From NCBI RefSeq assembly GCF_014692495.1, contig NZ_JACOIJ010000004.1, positions 124,001-188,000 on the forward strand: a stretch of 64,000 bases of DNA, given 5' to 3'. The position numbers and the translations under genes are program-made. Positions 1 through 7,786 of the stretch are shown piece by piece. How positions within the stretch are numbered: the first letter of the stretch is position 1; every line of letters starts with the position of its first letter. The notes under the pieces are model-generated. The model made no database searches. It saw only the letters and a program-made list of their open reading frames with translations, and was not told where the DNA came from. The DNA is from Sphingobacterium litopenaei. Lineage in GTDB: Bacteria > Bacteroidota > Bacteroidia > Sphingobacteriales > Sphingobacteriaceae.

Positions 1-841
1 CTTTTACTAAATAACTATTATACAATTGAGATTGTGTAATAGGAAATTCTGGAAGATTGTCTTCCACTTTTCCCATGCGGCTTTGATCTTGACGTACGCC
101 TTTTACTACATTATTATAAATACCTGCTATTTGTCTTTTACTTAGGGGCACCCGATAAACTCTAAAATCATGCAATAATGCTTGAAGTGAAGCATCTTTC
201 TTCAGTGCAGAATTACCAATCCATAAGGTAGAACCTTCCACAGATCCGGAACCAAATAATTTAGCGAAATCAATAGTGAAACCCGTTTTTTCGGCTAATA
301 ATTTATTGTCCGCATATAAACTGATTGTCTTTGCAGGAGCATCTAATACCACTACTAAATGACTCCATTTATTTAAAGGAAGAGAAGCCCCTTCTAAGTT
401 ACTTCCTGCGAAATTAACATACAGTTTTCCCTTTTCTTGATAAGCAGAAAACAAAGACTTTTTATTTTTTCCAAAATCAAATATAGTTTGTGCTTTTGAA
501 TCTGATTTAGAAAATATCCAAGCAGAAATACTTAAGGATTCAATATTTAACAAGACGTCACTTGGCAAGGACAAGGATTCTGATTTCTTATTTTCAAAGG
601 ATAAGACTTTTGTGAATTTAGTATCTGTAACGAATTTTGGCTGACCGCCTTGATAAGTAGCATGTAAATTGTTGCGAGACCAATCTTTAAGATCACCATT
701 AAAAATATATCGCGAAACCATTCCTGTTTCCCCAATACCATCTAATATTTGATCTCCACTTTGTGCCTTTCCCATATAGGAAAAACACACGCTTATTATT
801 ACAGGTAAAATCTTTGAAAATGCTTTTATAGATATCATCAT
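1..841 (-). CDS. Secreted LamG-domain protein, C-terminus beyond the window
   Basis: Reading the minus strand from ATG at 841 (a second in-frame ATG lies at 838) gives an open frame of about 280 codons that runs off the left edge, so the gene is partial. The N-terminus is a signal peptide (MISIKAFSKILPVIISVCFS, cleaved near GKAQ). A concanavalin/LamG-type beta-sandwich follows at roughly residues 40-250, with typical pieces such as SLSISAWIF, KWSHLVVVLD and LHDFRVYRVPLSKRQIAGIY. LamG modules usually bind carbohydrate and are often attached to a glycoside hydrolase in Bacteroidota. The catalytic part, if any, is outside the window. It follows the susCD unit beyond a terminator and so probably has its own promoter. 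A glycan-active role is inferred from the neighbourhood. Confidence 0.75.
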   Translation of the reverse strand, partial: MMISIKAFSKILPVIISVCFSYMGKAQSGDQILDGIGETGMVSRYIFNGDLKDWSRNNLHATYQGGQPKFVTDTKFTKVLSFENKKSESLSLPSDVLLNIESLSISAWIFSKSDSKAQTIFDFGKNKKSLFSAYQEKGKLYVNFAGSNLEGASLPLNKWSHLVVVLDAPAKTISLYADNKLLAEKTGFTIDFAKLFGSGSVEGSTLWIGNSALKKDASLQALLHDFRVYRVPLSKRQIAGIYNNVVKGVRQDQSRMGKVEDNLPEFPITQSQLYNSYLVK

Positions 842-982
842 CAATAAATTATAGATATATAATTGCAGAATATATTAATTCTAAAAATAGAAAATTGCTT
901 AACACAGTTGCACAAGGATTTTAGCTAATATGATGAGGATTTTAACAAAATGAGAAATAGCTTTAGGAGAAAGCTATTGTGC

Positions 983-1020
983 AAAAAAAGAAAAGGTGGA
1001 AACTAAACTCCACCTTTTCT
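983..1020 (-). terminator. Rho-independent terminator of the susCD unit
   Basis: A perfect 12-bp stem (989-1000 with 1009-1020) closes an 8-nt loop and is followed on the minus strand by a run of seven T (989-983). It lies 7 nt past the stop of the last gene of the susCD unit and separates it from the LamG gene. Confidence 0.9.
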
Positions 1021-1027
1021 CTACATA

Positions 1028-2017
1028 TTAGCGAGTCACGCGCGTCACACTTGGTAATCGCACTTCGACGAGGTATGTTCCCTCCATTTTCACTCGGAAA
1101 CCAAACACTGGGTTCACATTATTGTTAGGTAGCCCATCTATTTGTGCAAATGCAGCGGGAATACGGTAATAATTCAAGTATCCCCAATCTGTACCCGCTT
1201 TGTCCACCAACTTACTTAATGGGAAAGGAGCTACTTCGAAATCACAGATGAGAGCTGTATCTGTTGTAATTACAGGATTGAATTTTACATGTGATTCGAA
1301 CATTGGACGGTCTCCGCGTTTTACGATTTCACCAGCTTTAGGATTAAATGGACGTCCCGCTTTATCCACTATTTTCAAGATTACACGAGCACCTTCATTA
1401 CTCACTTTACTACAGCTTAATTTTGGAGCTGTAGTTGTGGTAAATTTCTCCAAAGCATCAGAGCCTGTGGCAGCTTCGTACGTCACCTCAAACATATCAT
1501 CAATACTAGGATCAACGATTTCAATGGTAGCCAAATCTTTGAATAGCTTAGTTCCTCGCGCATTCGTGAAATTAACATCGAATTTATATCGACCTAATGG
1601 CAGATTCGCAGAAGCACGATTGAATATAACTTGACCACTTACGGTGTTAAATTCCATAGGTGGCTTTTTTACCACTTCTCTTTTTAGATTTAACAATTCA
1701 ACGGTTGTATCAGTCTCTGCATTAAACACCATTCCATTCTTAAAACTCAGAATTTCATAATCGTTAAAAAATTCTGCTGGAGCTGGTTCCCCTGTTTGCG
1801 CATCGCGAAGATTTAGCAATTCAAAGGTATAGGGAGGCGTACTTCCGTCTGCATTTATGCGATCGGACATAGTTAGTGACATTCCCCTTTTACAATATAT
1901 AATATCAGATTTATAGCGGATATTATCACTTTGAAAGCCGTTTTCGATTTTCGAACATGCCCCAACAGCCAAACCTAAACCCACTAGTGCTACTATTTTT
2001 ATTCTATTGGTTTTCAT
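1028..2017 (-). CDS. PUL-associated surface lipoprotein of unknown family
   Basis: This is a 329-residue protein with a lipoprotein signal peptide: MKTNRIKIVALVGLGLAVGA followed by Cys, lipobox VGAC, at residue 21. No catalytic motif is evident. The sequence is rich in beta-strand patterns (for example GRYKFDVNFTNARGTKLF), which would fit one or two immunoglobulin-like or DUF1735/DUF5007-like domains. I cannot assign the family with certainty. It is the last gene of the unit susC-susD-fasciclin-this gene, 16 nt after the previous stop. By position it resembles the SusE/SusF-like surface glycan-binding proteins that commonly follow susD. Binding of the arabinose-containing polymer at the cell surface is inference only. 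Confidence 0.7.
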   Translation of the reverse strand: MKTNRIKIVALVGLGLAVGACSKIENGFQSDNIRYKSDIIYCKRGMSLTMSDRINADGSTPPYTFELLNLRDAQTGEPAPAEFFNDYEILSFKNGMVFNAETDTTVELLNLKREVVKKPPMEFNTVSGQVIFNRASANLPLGRYKFDVNFTNARGTKLFKDLATIEIVDPSIDDMFEVTYEAATGSDALEKFTTTTAPKLSCSKVSNEGARVILKIVDKAGRPFNPKAGEIVKRGDRPMFESHVKFNPVITTDTALICDFEVAPFPLSKLVDKAGTDWGYLNYYRIPAAFAQIDGLPNNNVNPVFGFRVKMEGTYLVEVRLPSVTRVTR

Positions 2018-2033
2018 AACTTTTTAATTTAAA

Positions 2034-2717
2034 CTATTGGGCCATTTTACCTCTATTAAAAAACAATCTGTGCGAATTGTCCAACACGTGAATTACACCT
2101 GTGGTGCTAATCAATCCGGATGTTTGACAATCAAAGGAGCGATCAAGTTCGGCATCTGGAATTTTAGAATAATCCGGTTCTTCCGAATCCAACGTCTTGA
2201 TTACTTTGGTGAAATTCACAAAATCTACATAATCCAAATATGAACTATATGAATACGTTCTTCTCAATTTGATATTGAAACGCACATTAGGAATATTGCC
2301 TAGCTTACTTTCAAAATATTTGTTGTCCGTTGTCAAGTTTTCACGCATGATTTTACCATCAAAAAGATAAATCATCATAGAATCTCTTAACTCCTGTTTA
2401 GGGATATCTGTAATAGAGAAGGAAATATTCTCATTACCAACTTGAACAATTTTTTCCTGTTTCTTGGCTGCAACATAATCACGCACTCCATAATTTGTTG
2501 TTGCAAATAACGTTACATTGGAATTCACAATATCTTTGAGACCTGCATGGTCTATAATACGTACCAATGAGTCGAACTTGCCATGACTTTTCAGAAAGTC
2601 GTATGTCGTCATATTTACATTGGGATCACTCGTACCTCCATCCACTTTGTACTCATCTTTTTTACAAGAGGGACAAATAAAGAGCAGTACTAAAGCTTTA
2701 AATAATATCTTTTTCAT
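2034..2717 (-). CDS. Fasciclin (FAS1)-domain lipoprotein
   Basis: The frame opens at 2729, but the start at 2717 is preferred because it gives a clean lipoprotein signal (MKKILFKALVLLFICPSC, with the lipidated Cys near residue 18). The mature part matches a single FAS1 domain: TTYDFLKSHGKFDSLVRIID, a GLKDIVNSNVTLFATTN core and a late GVIHVLDNSHRLF strand resembling the conserved H-box region. FAS1 domains are adhesion or ligand-binding folds, and fasciclin lipoproteins are frequent next to susD in Sphingobacteriaceae. The gene sits 6 nt after the susD stop. A role in surface glycan capture is inferred. About 228 residues fits one FAS1 module plus linker. Confidence 0.75.
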   Translation of the reverse strand: MKKILFKALVLLFICPSCKKDEYKVDGGTSDPNVNMTTYDFLKSHGKFDSLVRIIDHAGLKDIVNSNVTLFATTNYGVRDYVAAKKQEKIVQVGNENISFSITDIPKQELRDSMMIYLFDGKIMRENLTTDNKYFESKLGNIPNVRFNIKLRRTYSYSSYLDYVDFVNFTKVIKTLDSEEPDYSKIPDAELDRSFDCQTSGLISTTGVIHVLDNSHRLFFNRGKMAQ

Positions 2718-2735
2718 AAATCGAATCATTACGTG

Positions 2736-4349
2736 TTATACTTTTCCTCTCCAATAACTTGTTTGGACCAGTTTGTTGTTGTTTTTAAATAAGGCTGGGT
2801 TAACAGGCCAATAGAATCCTTCTTGTTTGAATCTTGATCCTGACAACCACCCTACGAAATTGGTGTATTGACGTGTTCTTAATAAGTCATACATTAAATG
2901 ACCTTCTAAATACATTTCTTTGCCTCTTTCCAAAGCATATTCATACATCACATCATCTTTAGATAGATTGCTAGCTAAGTACGAAGAAGCATCTGCACCA
3001 TTACGCTTGCGGAAGCCATTGATAATATCGATAGCCTTACCTACTTCACCACGGTAAAGTGCAATCTCTGCTTTCAACAGTAACAAGTCACTCAAACGAA
3101 AAACGATAATGTTATTCGATAGGTAAGCATCTTGATTCTGAGAGGTATTTCGATACGTTACATTGCTATACTTGATACAAGTAGGACGATCTGTATCTAA
3201 ATCTGTAAAACTCTTTTTAAGGCGTACATCCTTCTCATCAAGTGCGTATACTTCACCTTCTTTCCATTCCCACTGATTCAAATCATAATTCCAATACCAG
3301 TTCCATTCTCTTTCAATTTTGTAAAAATGGTTGGTAAGATATTCTGGATTTACGTAACATCTTGAATTAGTGCCATAATATTGAATATGTGAGGTACGTA
3401 AAAATAAATTTGCTACGTGCATATTGCTACCTTCACGGTTATTTTCGTCAATAGCAATTTCAAAAATTCCTTCTGAAGATTTTCCGATAAAAGTTTTGTA
3501 ATAATTGCTTGTATCTGTTTGGAAATACATTCCACTTTGTATAACCTGATCAATAGAAGCATCTGCTTTTTGTACATCTTCCAGATTTACCGCATCTGTT
3601 TGTACATTGCTCATCGTCGCTCTCCAAAGGTATAGATGGGCTAATAAAGCATGTACAGAACCTTTATTTGCTGTTACTTTAGCTTCACCAATATTACTGT
3701 ACTGCCATTCCAGAAGATCACGTGCTTTGATACAATCTTCTTCAATTTGCGTCATCACATCTGCTTTTGGGCTACGAGGCAATTCAGGAGCGGTAATAGG
3801 GTCATCATATTCTTCGGTAATAAGAGGGACATCGCCCCATACACGAACCATCATAAAGTAAGCTAAAGCTCTCAAGAAATAAGCTTCACCCAAGATTTCA
3901 TTTTTAAATTTCTCCGGGTTGGCAACATCGTTAAATTGTGTTGCATCTACCGTAGGAACTCTGTTAATGAGGATATTGCTCATGGTGATCGCTTTGTAAT
4001 ATTTGGTCCAATCACCTAAACTTTCCACATTATATTGAAAGGTGTAATCACCATTCTGAATGCCTTCCAGACCATCACCTGCGTATTGCATGGTGAAATA
4101 GTTTTTAGCGACAGCATCCCCATACATAAAGTATCGAGGACTCACATTCCAATTACCAGAACTCATTACATCACGTATTAGTGCATAGTTACCTGCTAAT
4201 GCACTACGTAAGTCAGATGATTTCTTCCAAAAAGCATCGGAATAAGTTGAGTTAACGGGTTCTTCCACTAAAAAATCTTTACATGAAGAACATAATGATA
4301 TTGCGGCAACAACTGCGCAGGATGCTATTGATTTAATTATTTTATTCAT
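2736..4349 (-). CDS. SusD/RagB-family nutrient-binding lipoprotein
   Basis: This 537-residue surface lipoprotein has its lipobox at SLCSSC (Cys near residue 23), followed by the KDFLVEEPVN start typical of SusD proteins. The family motifs are in order: FWKKSSDLRSALAGNY, the TPR-like helix region (FLRALAYFMMVRVWGDVPLITE, near residues 155-180) and the late EYALERGKEMYLEGHLMYDLLRT segment. SusD proteins cap the SusC pore and deliver oligosaccharides to it. The gene lies 11 nt after susC, the usual arrangement. The ligand is most likely an arabinose-containing glycan, by context with the adjacent arabinofuranosidases. Confidence 0.95.
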   Translation of the reverse strand: MNKIIKSIASCAVVAAISLCSSCKDFLVEEPVNSTYSDAFWKKSSDLRSALAGNYALIRDVMSSGNWNVSPRYFMYGDAVAKNYFTMQYAGDGLEGIQNGDYTFQYNVESLGDWTKYYKAITMSNILINRVPTVDATQFNDVANPEKFKNEILGEAYFLRALAYFMMVRVWGDVPLITEEYDDPITAPELPRSPKADVMTQIEEDCIKARDLLEWQYSNIGEAKVTANKGSVHALLAHLYLWRATMSNVQTDAVNLEDVQKADASIDQVIQSGMYFQTDTSNYYKTFIGKSSEGIFEIAIDENNREGSNMHVANLFLRTSHIQYYGTNSRCYVNPEYLTNHFYKIEREWNWYWNYDLNQWEWKEGEVYALDEKDVRLKKSFTDLDTDRPTCIKYSNVTYRNTSQNQDAYLSNNIIVFRLSDLLLLKAEIALYRGEVGKAIDIINGFRKRNGADASSYLASNLSKDDVMYEYALERGKEMYLEGHLMYDLLRTRQYTNFVGWLSGSRFKQEGFYWPVNPALFKNNNKLVQTSYWRGKV

Positions 4350-4360
4350 GATCTCAAATT

Positions 4361-7300
4361 TTATAGTGACAACTCTAAACCTATTGTGTATTTACGCGGT
4401 ATTGGATAACCAGCACCATTATACTCTCCATAAGGATTCACCGCTTCTGCATCTGGTAATTTTTTAGACTGTTGCCACATAAGTACATTATCCATCAAAC
4501 CAAAGACGCGCATATTAGATATGCCTAATTTTCTAAGGGTATTTTTAGGTAAGTTGTACGATACAATAAAGTTTTTCCAGCGGATATATGATCCTTTTTC
4601 TAGGAAAAATGATTGAGCAGAAGTATAATAATAGCGGTATGTACCTAAATCATATTTTGCATATTGTGCTTGATCTCCAGGTTGCTTCCACATATCCAGT
4701 TTATCCAAATTTGGAGTGGAATAGTAAACAAAGTTGCTTACTGCATTACCATCTGTTGAGTTTGAGAATTGATCGGCTTCAAATAGATTCAATACATCAC
4801 GATCAAATCCATAAGTAAAATGGAATGTGACCGAAAAATTTTTGTAGGAGAAAACGTTGTTCCAACCGCCAACCCATTTGAAGTTCGGATCACCCATAGG
4901 AATTTTATCAGGATTAATACCGCTATTGAAGATGTCAATTGCATAATCGCCATCTAAATCTGCAAAATAGAAGTCTCCCGGATTAAACACGCCATTGGAA
5001 TTACCATATCGTTCGCCTGTATATGGATTTACTGGAATATCATCCAAAGTACTAAATACACCTAAGGTTTTATATAAGTAGAATGCATTGATTGGACTTC
5101 CTACCGATAAGATATGAGATTTGTCAAAGCGGTCACCACTCATAACCAAATCGCGGTTACCATTAGGTAAACTCATGATCCTATTCTTCACATACGAGAT
5201 GTTGAAGTTAGAACGCCAATCAATTGCCGATGATTTTGGTAATACACTTGCAGAAAATTGAAAGTCTAAACCTGAGTTACGGATTGCTACAGAATTGGTT
5301 TGAGCAATATCATATCCCGTTGTAACAGGTAATTCTACATTGAATAAGCCCTCGTAATTCTCTTTGTTGAAGATATCAACCATAAAGGAATATTTACCTC
5401 CATATAAGTTGATATCGGTACCAATATTCCATTGTTTATTTTTCTCCCAACTTAAGTTACTTTGTGCCACACCGTTGTAGAAATTTGGCATGATAACGAC
5501 CTGCCCATTATACGATGCTGAGCCAGAGTTACCTTGGTAGCCTCCTGCATTCACATTGTATAAGTTGTATTGTAAGTAATTACTTCCTGGCAAAGCACCC
5601 GTTAAACCGTAACTACCACGAACTTTCAGTAAACTCAACCAATCAGAATCTTTTAAGAAATTTTCTTCCGAAAGAATCCATCCTGCAGATACTGATGGAA
5701 AATAACCCCATTTGTTATTTGCTCCGAAGCGAGAAGAACCATCAGCACGAATAGCTGCTGAAAATAAATATTTGTCATCAAAGTCGTATGTCAAACGGCT
5801 TAAGTAAGACAATTGTGTCCATCGCTGAATATCTGAGGAAGCACCAATATTGTTTTGTAAAAATCCATTAACAACTTTAATCTGATCAGAAACACCTTGG
5901 CTACCCCATGCTCCCACAGTATTAAGCTTATTCTTTTCTGCTTCTTGACCTATGAAAACATCCAAATTATGTTTACCAAATGAATTCGTATAGGATAATA
6001 TATTTGAAATACGCAATTGATTATCACCATACGAATATGCATAAGAATAGTTACCTGCTCCACTCATCAATTCAGTGGGACGGTTATAGTCACGTTTTGC
6101 GGAATTGATGATATAAGAAGATTGTGATGTGAATTTTAAGTTAGGCAAAATTTGTAGGTGCAAATTCAAATTCGCATTCAAATTCGTATTCTCATTTACA
6201 TCCAAATTCGAATCATACTGGCCTAATAAGAATTCTTTCTTTTGTTCTGAAAGATTAAATAACGATGATGGCATACTTCCAGCACCTAATGCGATTGGGC
6301 TAGTCGAACTTCCGTTACCTCTATCACGAGCGGAATAAGAATAAGCTACAATAGGATTAATCAACAAACGTTCTTTCAGCGCTTTAGTCGCTAAATTCAA
6401 GCGACCACTGTAACGCTGGAAACCCGTGGCTTTAATAATACCATCCTCATTGAAATAGTCACCACTAAAACGATAATTTGTTGTACCGCTACCCCCTGTT
6501 ACAGCCATATTTACACTGTTTACTGAACCTTTTTGATAAAACAAATCTTGCCAATCCGTGTTGCCATTGTATGCCGGATTTAAGGAATCGGTTAATAAAT
6601 AAGGAAGATATCTTAAATCATTTTCTGATAATTGATTTTGCAATACGCCTAATTTTTGACGTCTCTCAGTCGCTCCCAGCGTAACTTCTCTAAGCTCTGG
6701 TCGTTGTGTGAGCCCCGAATAAGCGGTCACTTGTACTCGAGGTTCACCATTAATACCTTTTTTAGTAGTAATCATCACCACCCCATTAGCTGCTCTGGAC
6801 CCGTAAATAGCAGCTGCAGAAGCGTCACGAAGTACATCCACAGACTCGATGTCGTTTGGATTAAGGCCTGCAAGATAGTTGGTCCCTGTTCCCGTATTTG
6901 GTCCCACGAATTGCTCGGTAGGTTGTGGAACACCATCAATGACATACAATGGACTAGAGATGACATTGTAATAATCATCTCCTGAATAGTCTGTACTCAC
7001 TGCAGAAGATCCTCTAACCGACAAGGTTGGTGCAGCTCCAGGTGCTCCTGTGAAATTTTGCACGTTGACACCAGCAAGCCTTCCTTGCAATAACATGTCA
7101 AAACTAGCTGCTGGAATATTTTCCAGATCTTTACCCGAAATACTAGAAATAGCAGCGGTAGCTTTTTTTCGAGACACGGTTTGATAACCAATAACCACAG
7201 CTTCATCCAAGGTACTTAGCGTTTCCATTAACTGGATCCGCATTTCCGCCTGATTGACTTTAATTCGAAGCTTCTCGTAGCCAATGTAATGTACTTCCAA

Positions 7301-7492
7301 CTCTTGATTGAGTGCTCCATTTAAAGCAAACTCTCCTTTAGAATTGGTTTGTGTTGTTAAAGATGTTTGTAAATTCTGGACAGTTGCCCCTGCTATGGGC
7401 TTGTTGTCCTGATCTACCACGACACCTTTTATTTGTTGTCCAAAACAATGTATGGAAAACAAAAGTGATGCAAGTAGTAAAATTGCTCTCAT
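4361..7492 (-). CDS. SusC/RagA-family TonB-dependent outer-membrane transporter
   Basis: The frame is open from 7564, but Met at 7492 is the better start. It begins a normal signal peptide (MRAILLLASLLFSIHCFGQQ) and lies about 37 nt downstream of a promoter-like TAACTTTG. The product is about 1043 residues. It has a carboxypeptidase-regulatory-like domain (IKGVVVDQDNKPIAGATV), a TonB plug (SVRGSSAVS, PLYVIDGVPQ, LNPNDIESVDVLRDASAAAIYGSRAANGV) and a 22-stranded barrel ending in aromatic strands (RKYTIGLELSL). It imports glycans bound by the next gene, SusD, using TonB energy. No N-terminal signalling extension is present and no ECF/anti-sigma pair is adjacent, so induction is probably through the arabinose regulator rather than transmembrane sigma signalling (inference). 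Confidence 0.95.
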   Translation of the reverse strand: MRAILLLASLLFSIHCFGQQIKGVVVDQDNKPIAGATVQNLQTSLTTQTNSKGEFALNGALNQELEVHYIGYEKLRIKVNQAEMRIQLMETLSTLDEAVVIGYQTVSRKKATAAISSISGKDLENIPAASFDMLLQGRLAGVNVQNFTGAPGAAPTLSVRGSSAVSTDYSGDDYYNVISSPLYVIDGVPQPTEQFVGPNTGTGTNYLAGLNPNDIESVDVLRDASAAAIYGSRAANGVVMITTKKGINGEPRVQVTAYSGLTQRPELREVTLGATERRQKLGVLQNQLSENDLRYLPYLLTDSLNPAYNGNTDWQDLFYQKGSVNSVNMAVTGGSGTTNYRFSGDYFNEDGIIKATGFQRYSGRLNLATKALKERLLINPIVAYSYSARDRGNGSSTSPIALGAGSMPSSLFNLSEQKKEFLLGQYDSNLDVNENTNLNANLNLHLQILPNLKFTSQSSYIINSAKRDYNRPTELMSGAGNYSYAYSYGDNQLRISNILSYTNSFGKHNLDVFIGQEAEKNKLNTVGAWGSQGVSDQIKVVNGFLQNNIGASSDIQRWTQLSYLSRLTYDFDDKYLFSAAIRADGSSRFGANNKWGYFPSVSAGWILSEENFLKDSDWLSLLKVRGSYGLTGALPGSNYLQYNLYNVNAGGYQGNSGSASYNGQVVIMPNFYNGVAQSNLSWEKNKQWNIGTDINLYGGKYSFMVDIFNKENYEGLFNVELPVTTGYDIAQTNSVAIRNSGLDFQFSASVLPKSSAIDWRSNFNISYVKNRIMSLPNGNRDLVMSGDRFDKSHILSVGSPINAFYLYKTLGVFSTLDDIPVNPYTGERYGNSNGVFNPGDFYFADLDGDYAIDIFNSGINPDKIPMGDPNFKWVGGWNNVFSYKNFSVTFHFTYGFDRDVLNLFEADQFSNSTDGNAVSNFVYYSTPNLDKLDMWKQPGDQAQYAKYDLGTYRYYYTSAQSFFLEKGSYIRWKNFIVSYNLPKNTLRKLGISNMRVFGLMDNVLMWQQSKKLPDAEAVNPYGEYNGAGYPIPRKYTIGLELSL

Positions 7493-7528
7493 TGGAAATA
7501 ATTTAGTAATGAATGGTAGTTTTATTAC

Positions 7529-7536
7529 CAAAGTTA
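7529..7536 (-). promoter_or_regulatory. Candidate -7 element for susC
   Basis: The minus strand reads TAACTTTG here, an exact match to the Bacteroidota -7 consensus TAnnTTTG, about 37 nt upstream of the preferred susC start. The nearest TTTG upstream lies 25 nt away, longer than the usual spacer, so the -33 part is weak. Confidence 0.4.
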
Positions 7537-7719
7537 ATCTCAATATTAAGCTTCTATATTTCAAATATTATCTACATATAACCATATTTTAACTAAAAAA
7601 ATATCAAATAGCCCATACCTTGCTTTTAAATACTCCCATTATTATGGGTTTTATATAAAAAAATACAAGAACACACATTATTTACTCCAAACACTGAACA
7701 TATTTATATTTTTTTTAAC

Positions 7720-7752
7720 AAAAAAAGGCTACAATTCCTAGAAATTGCAACC
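7720..7752 (-). terminator. Rho-independent terminator of the arabinose catabolic operon
   Basis: A 10-bp stem (7727-7736 with 7743-7752, two G-T wobbles) has a 6-nt loop and is followed on the minus strand by six T. It is 35 nt past the GH2 stop, so it ends the long araB-to-GH2 transcript and insulates susC. Confidence 0.85.
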
Positions 7753-7786
7753 TTAAAAATTGATTTACTATACTTAAAATAAAATA

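Noticed and set aside
6656-6985. Plus-strand frame of about 109 codons opposite susC
   Set aside because: It is antisense to the conserved plug domain and has no promoter or recognisable protein; it is a shadow of susC.
7493-7564. N-terminal extension of SusC back to 7564
   Set aside because: It would put 24 basic and hydrophobic residues before a complete signal peptide, and the candidate -7 element at 7529-7536 would lie inside the coding sequence.
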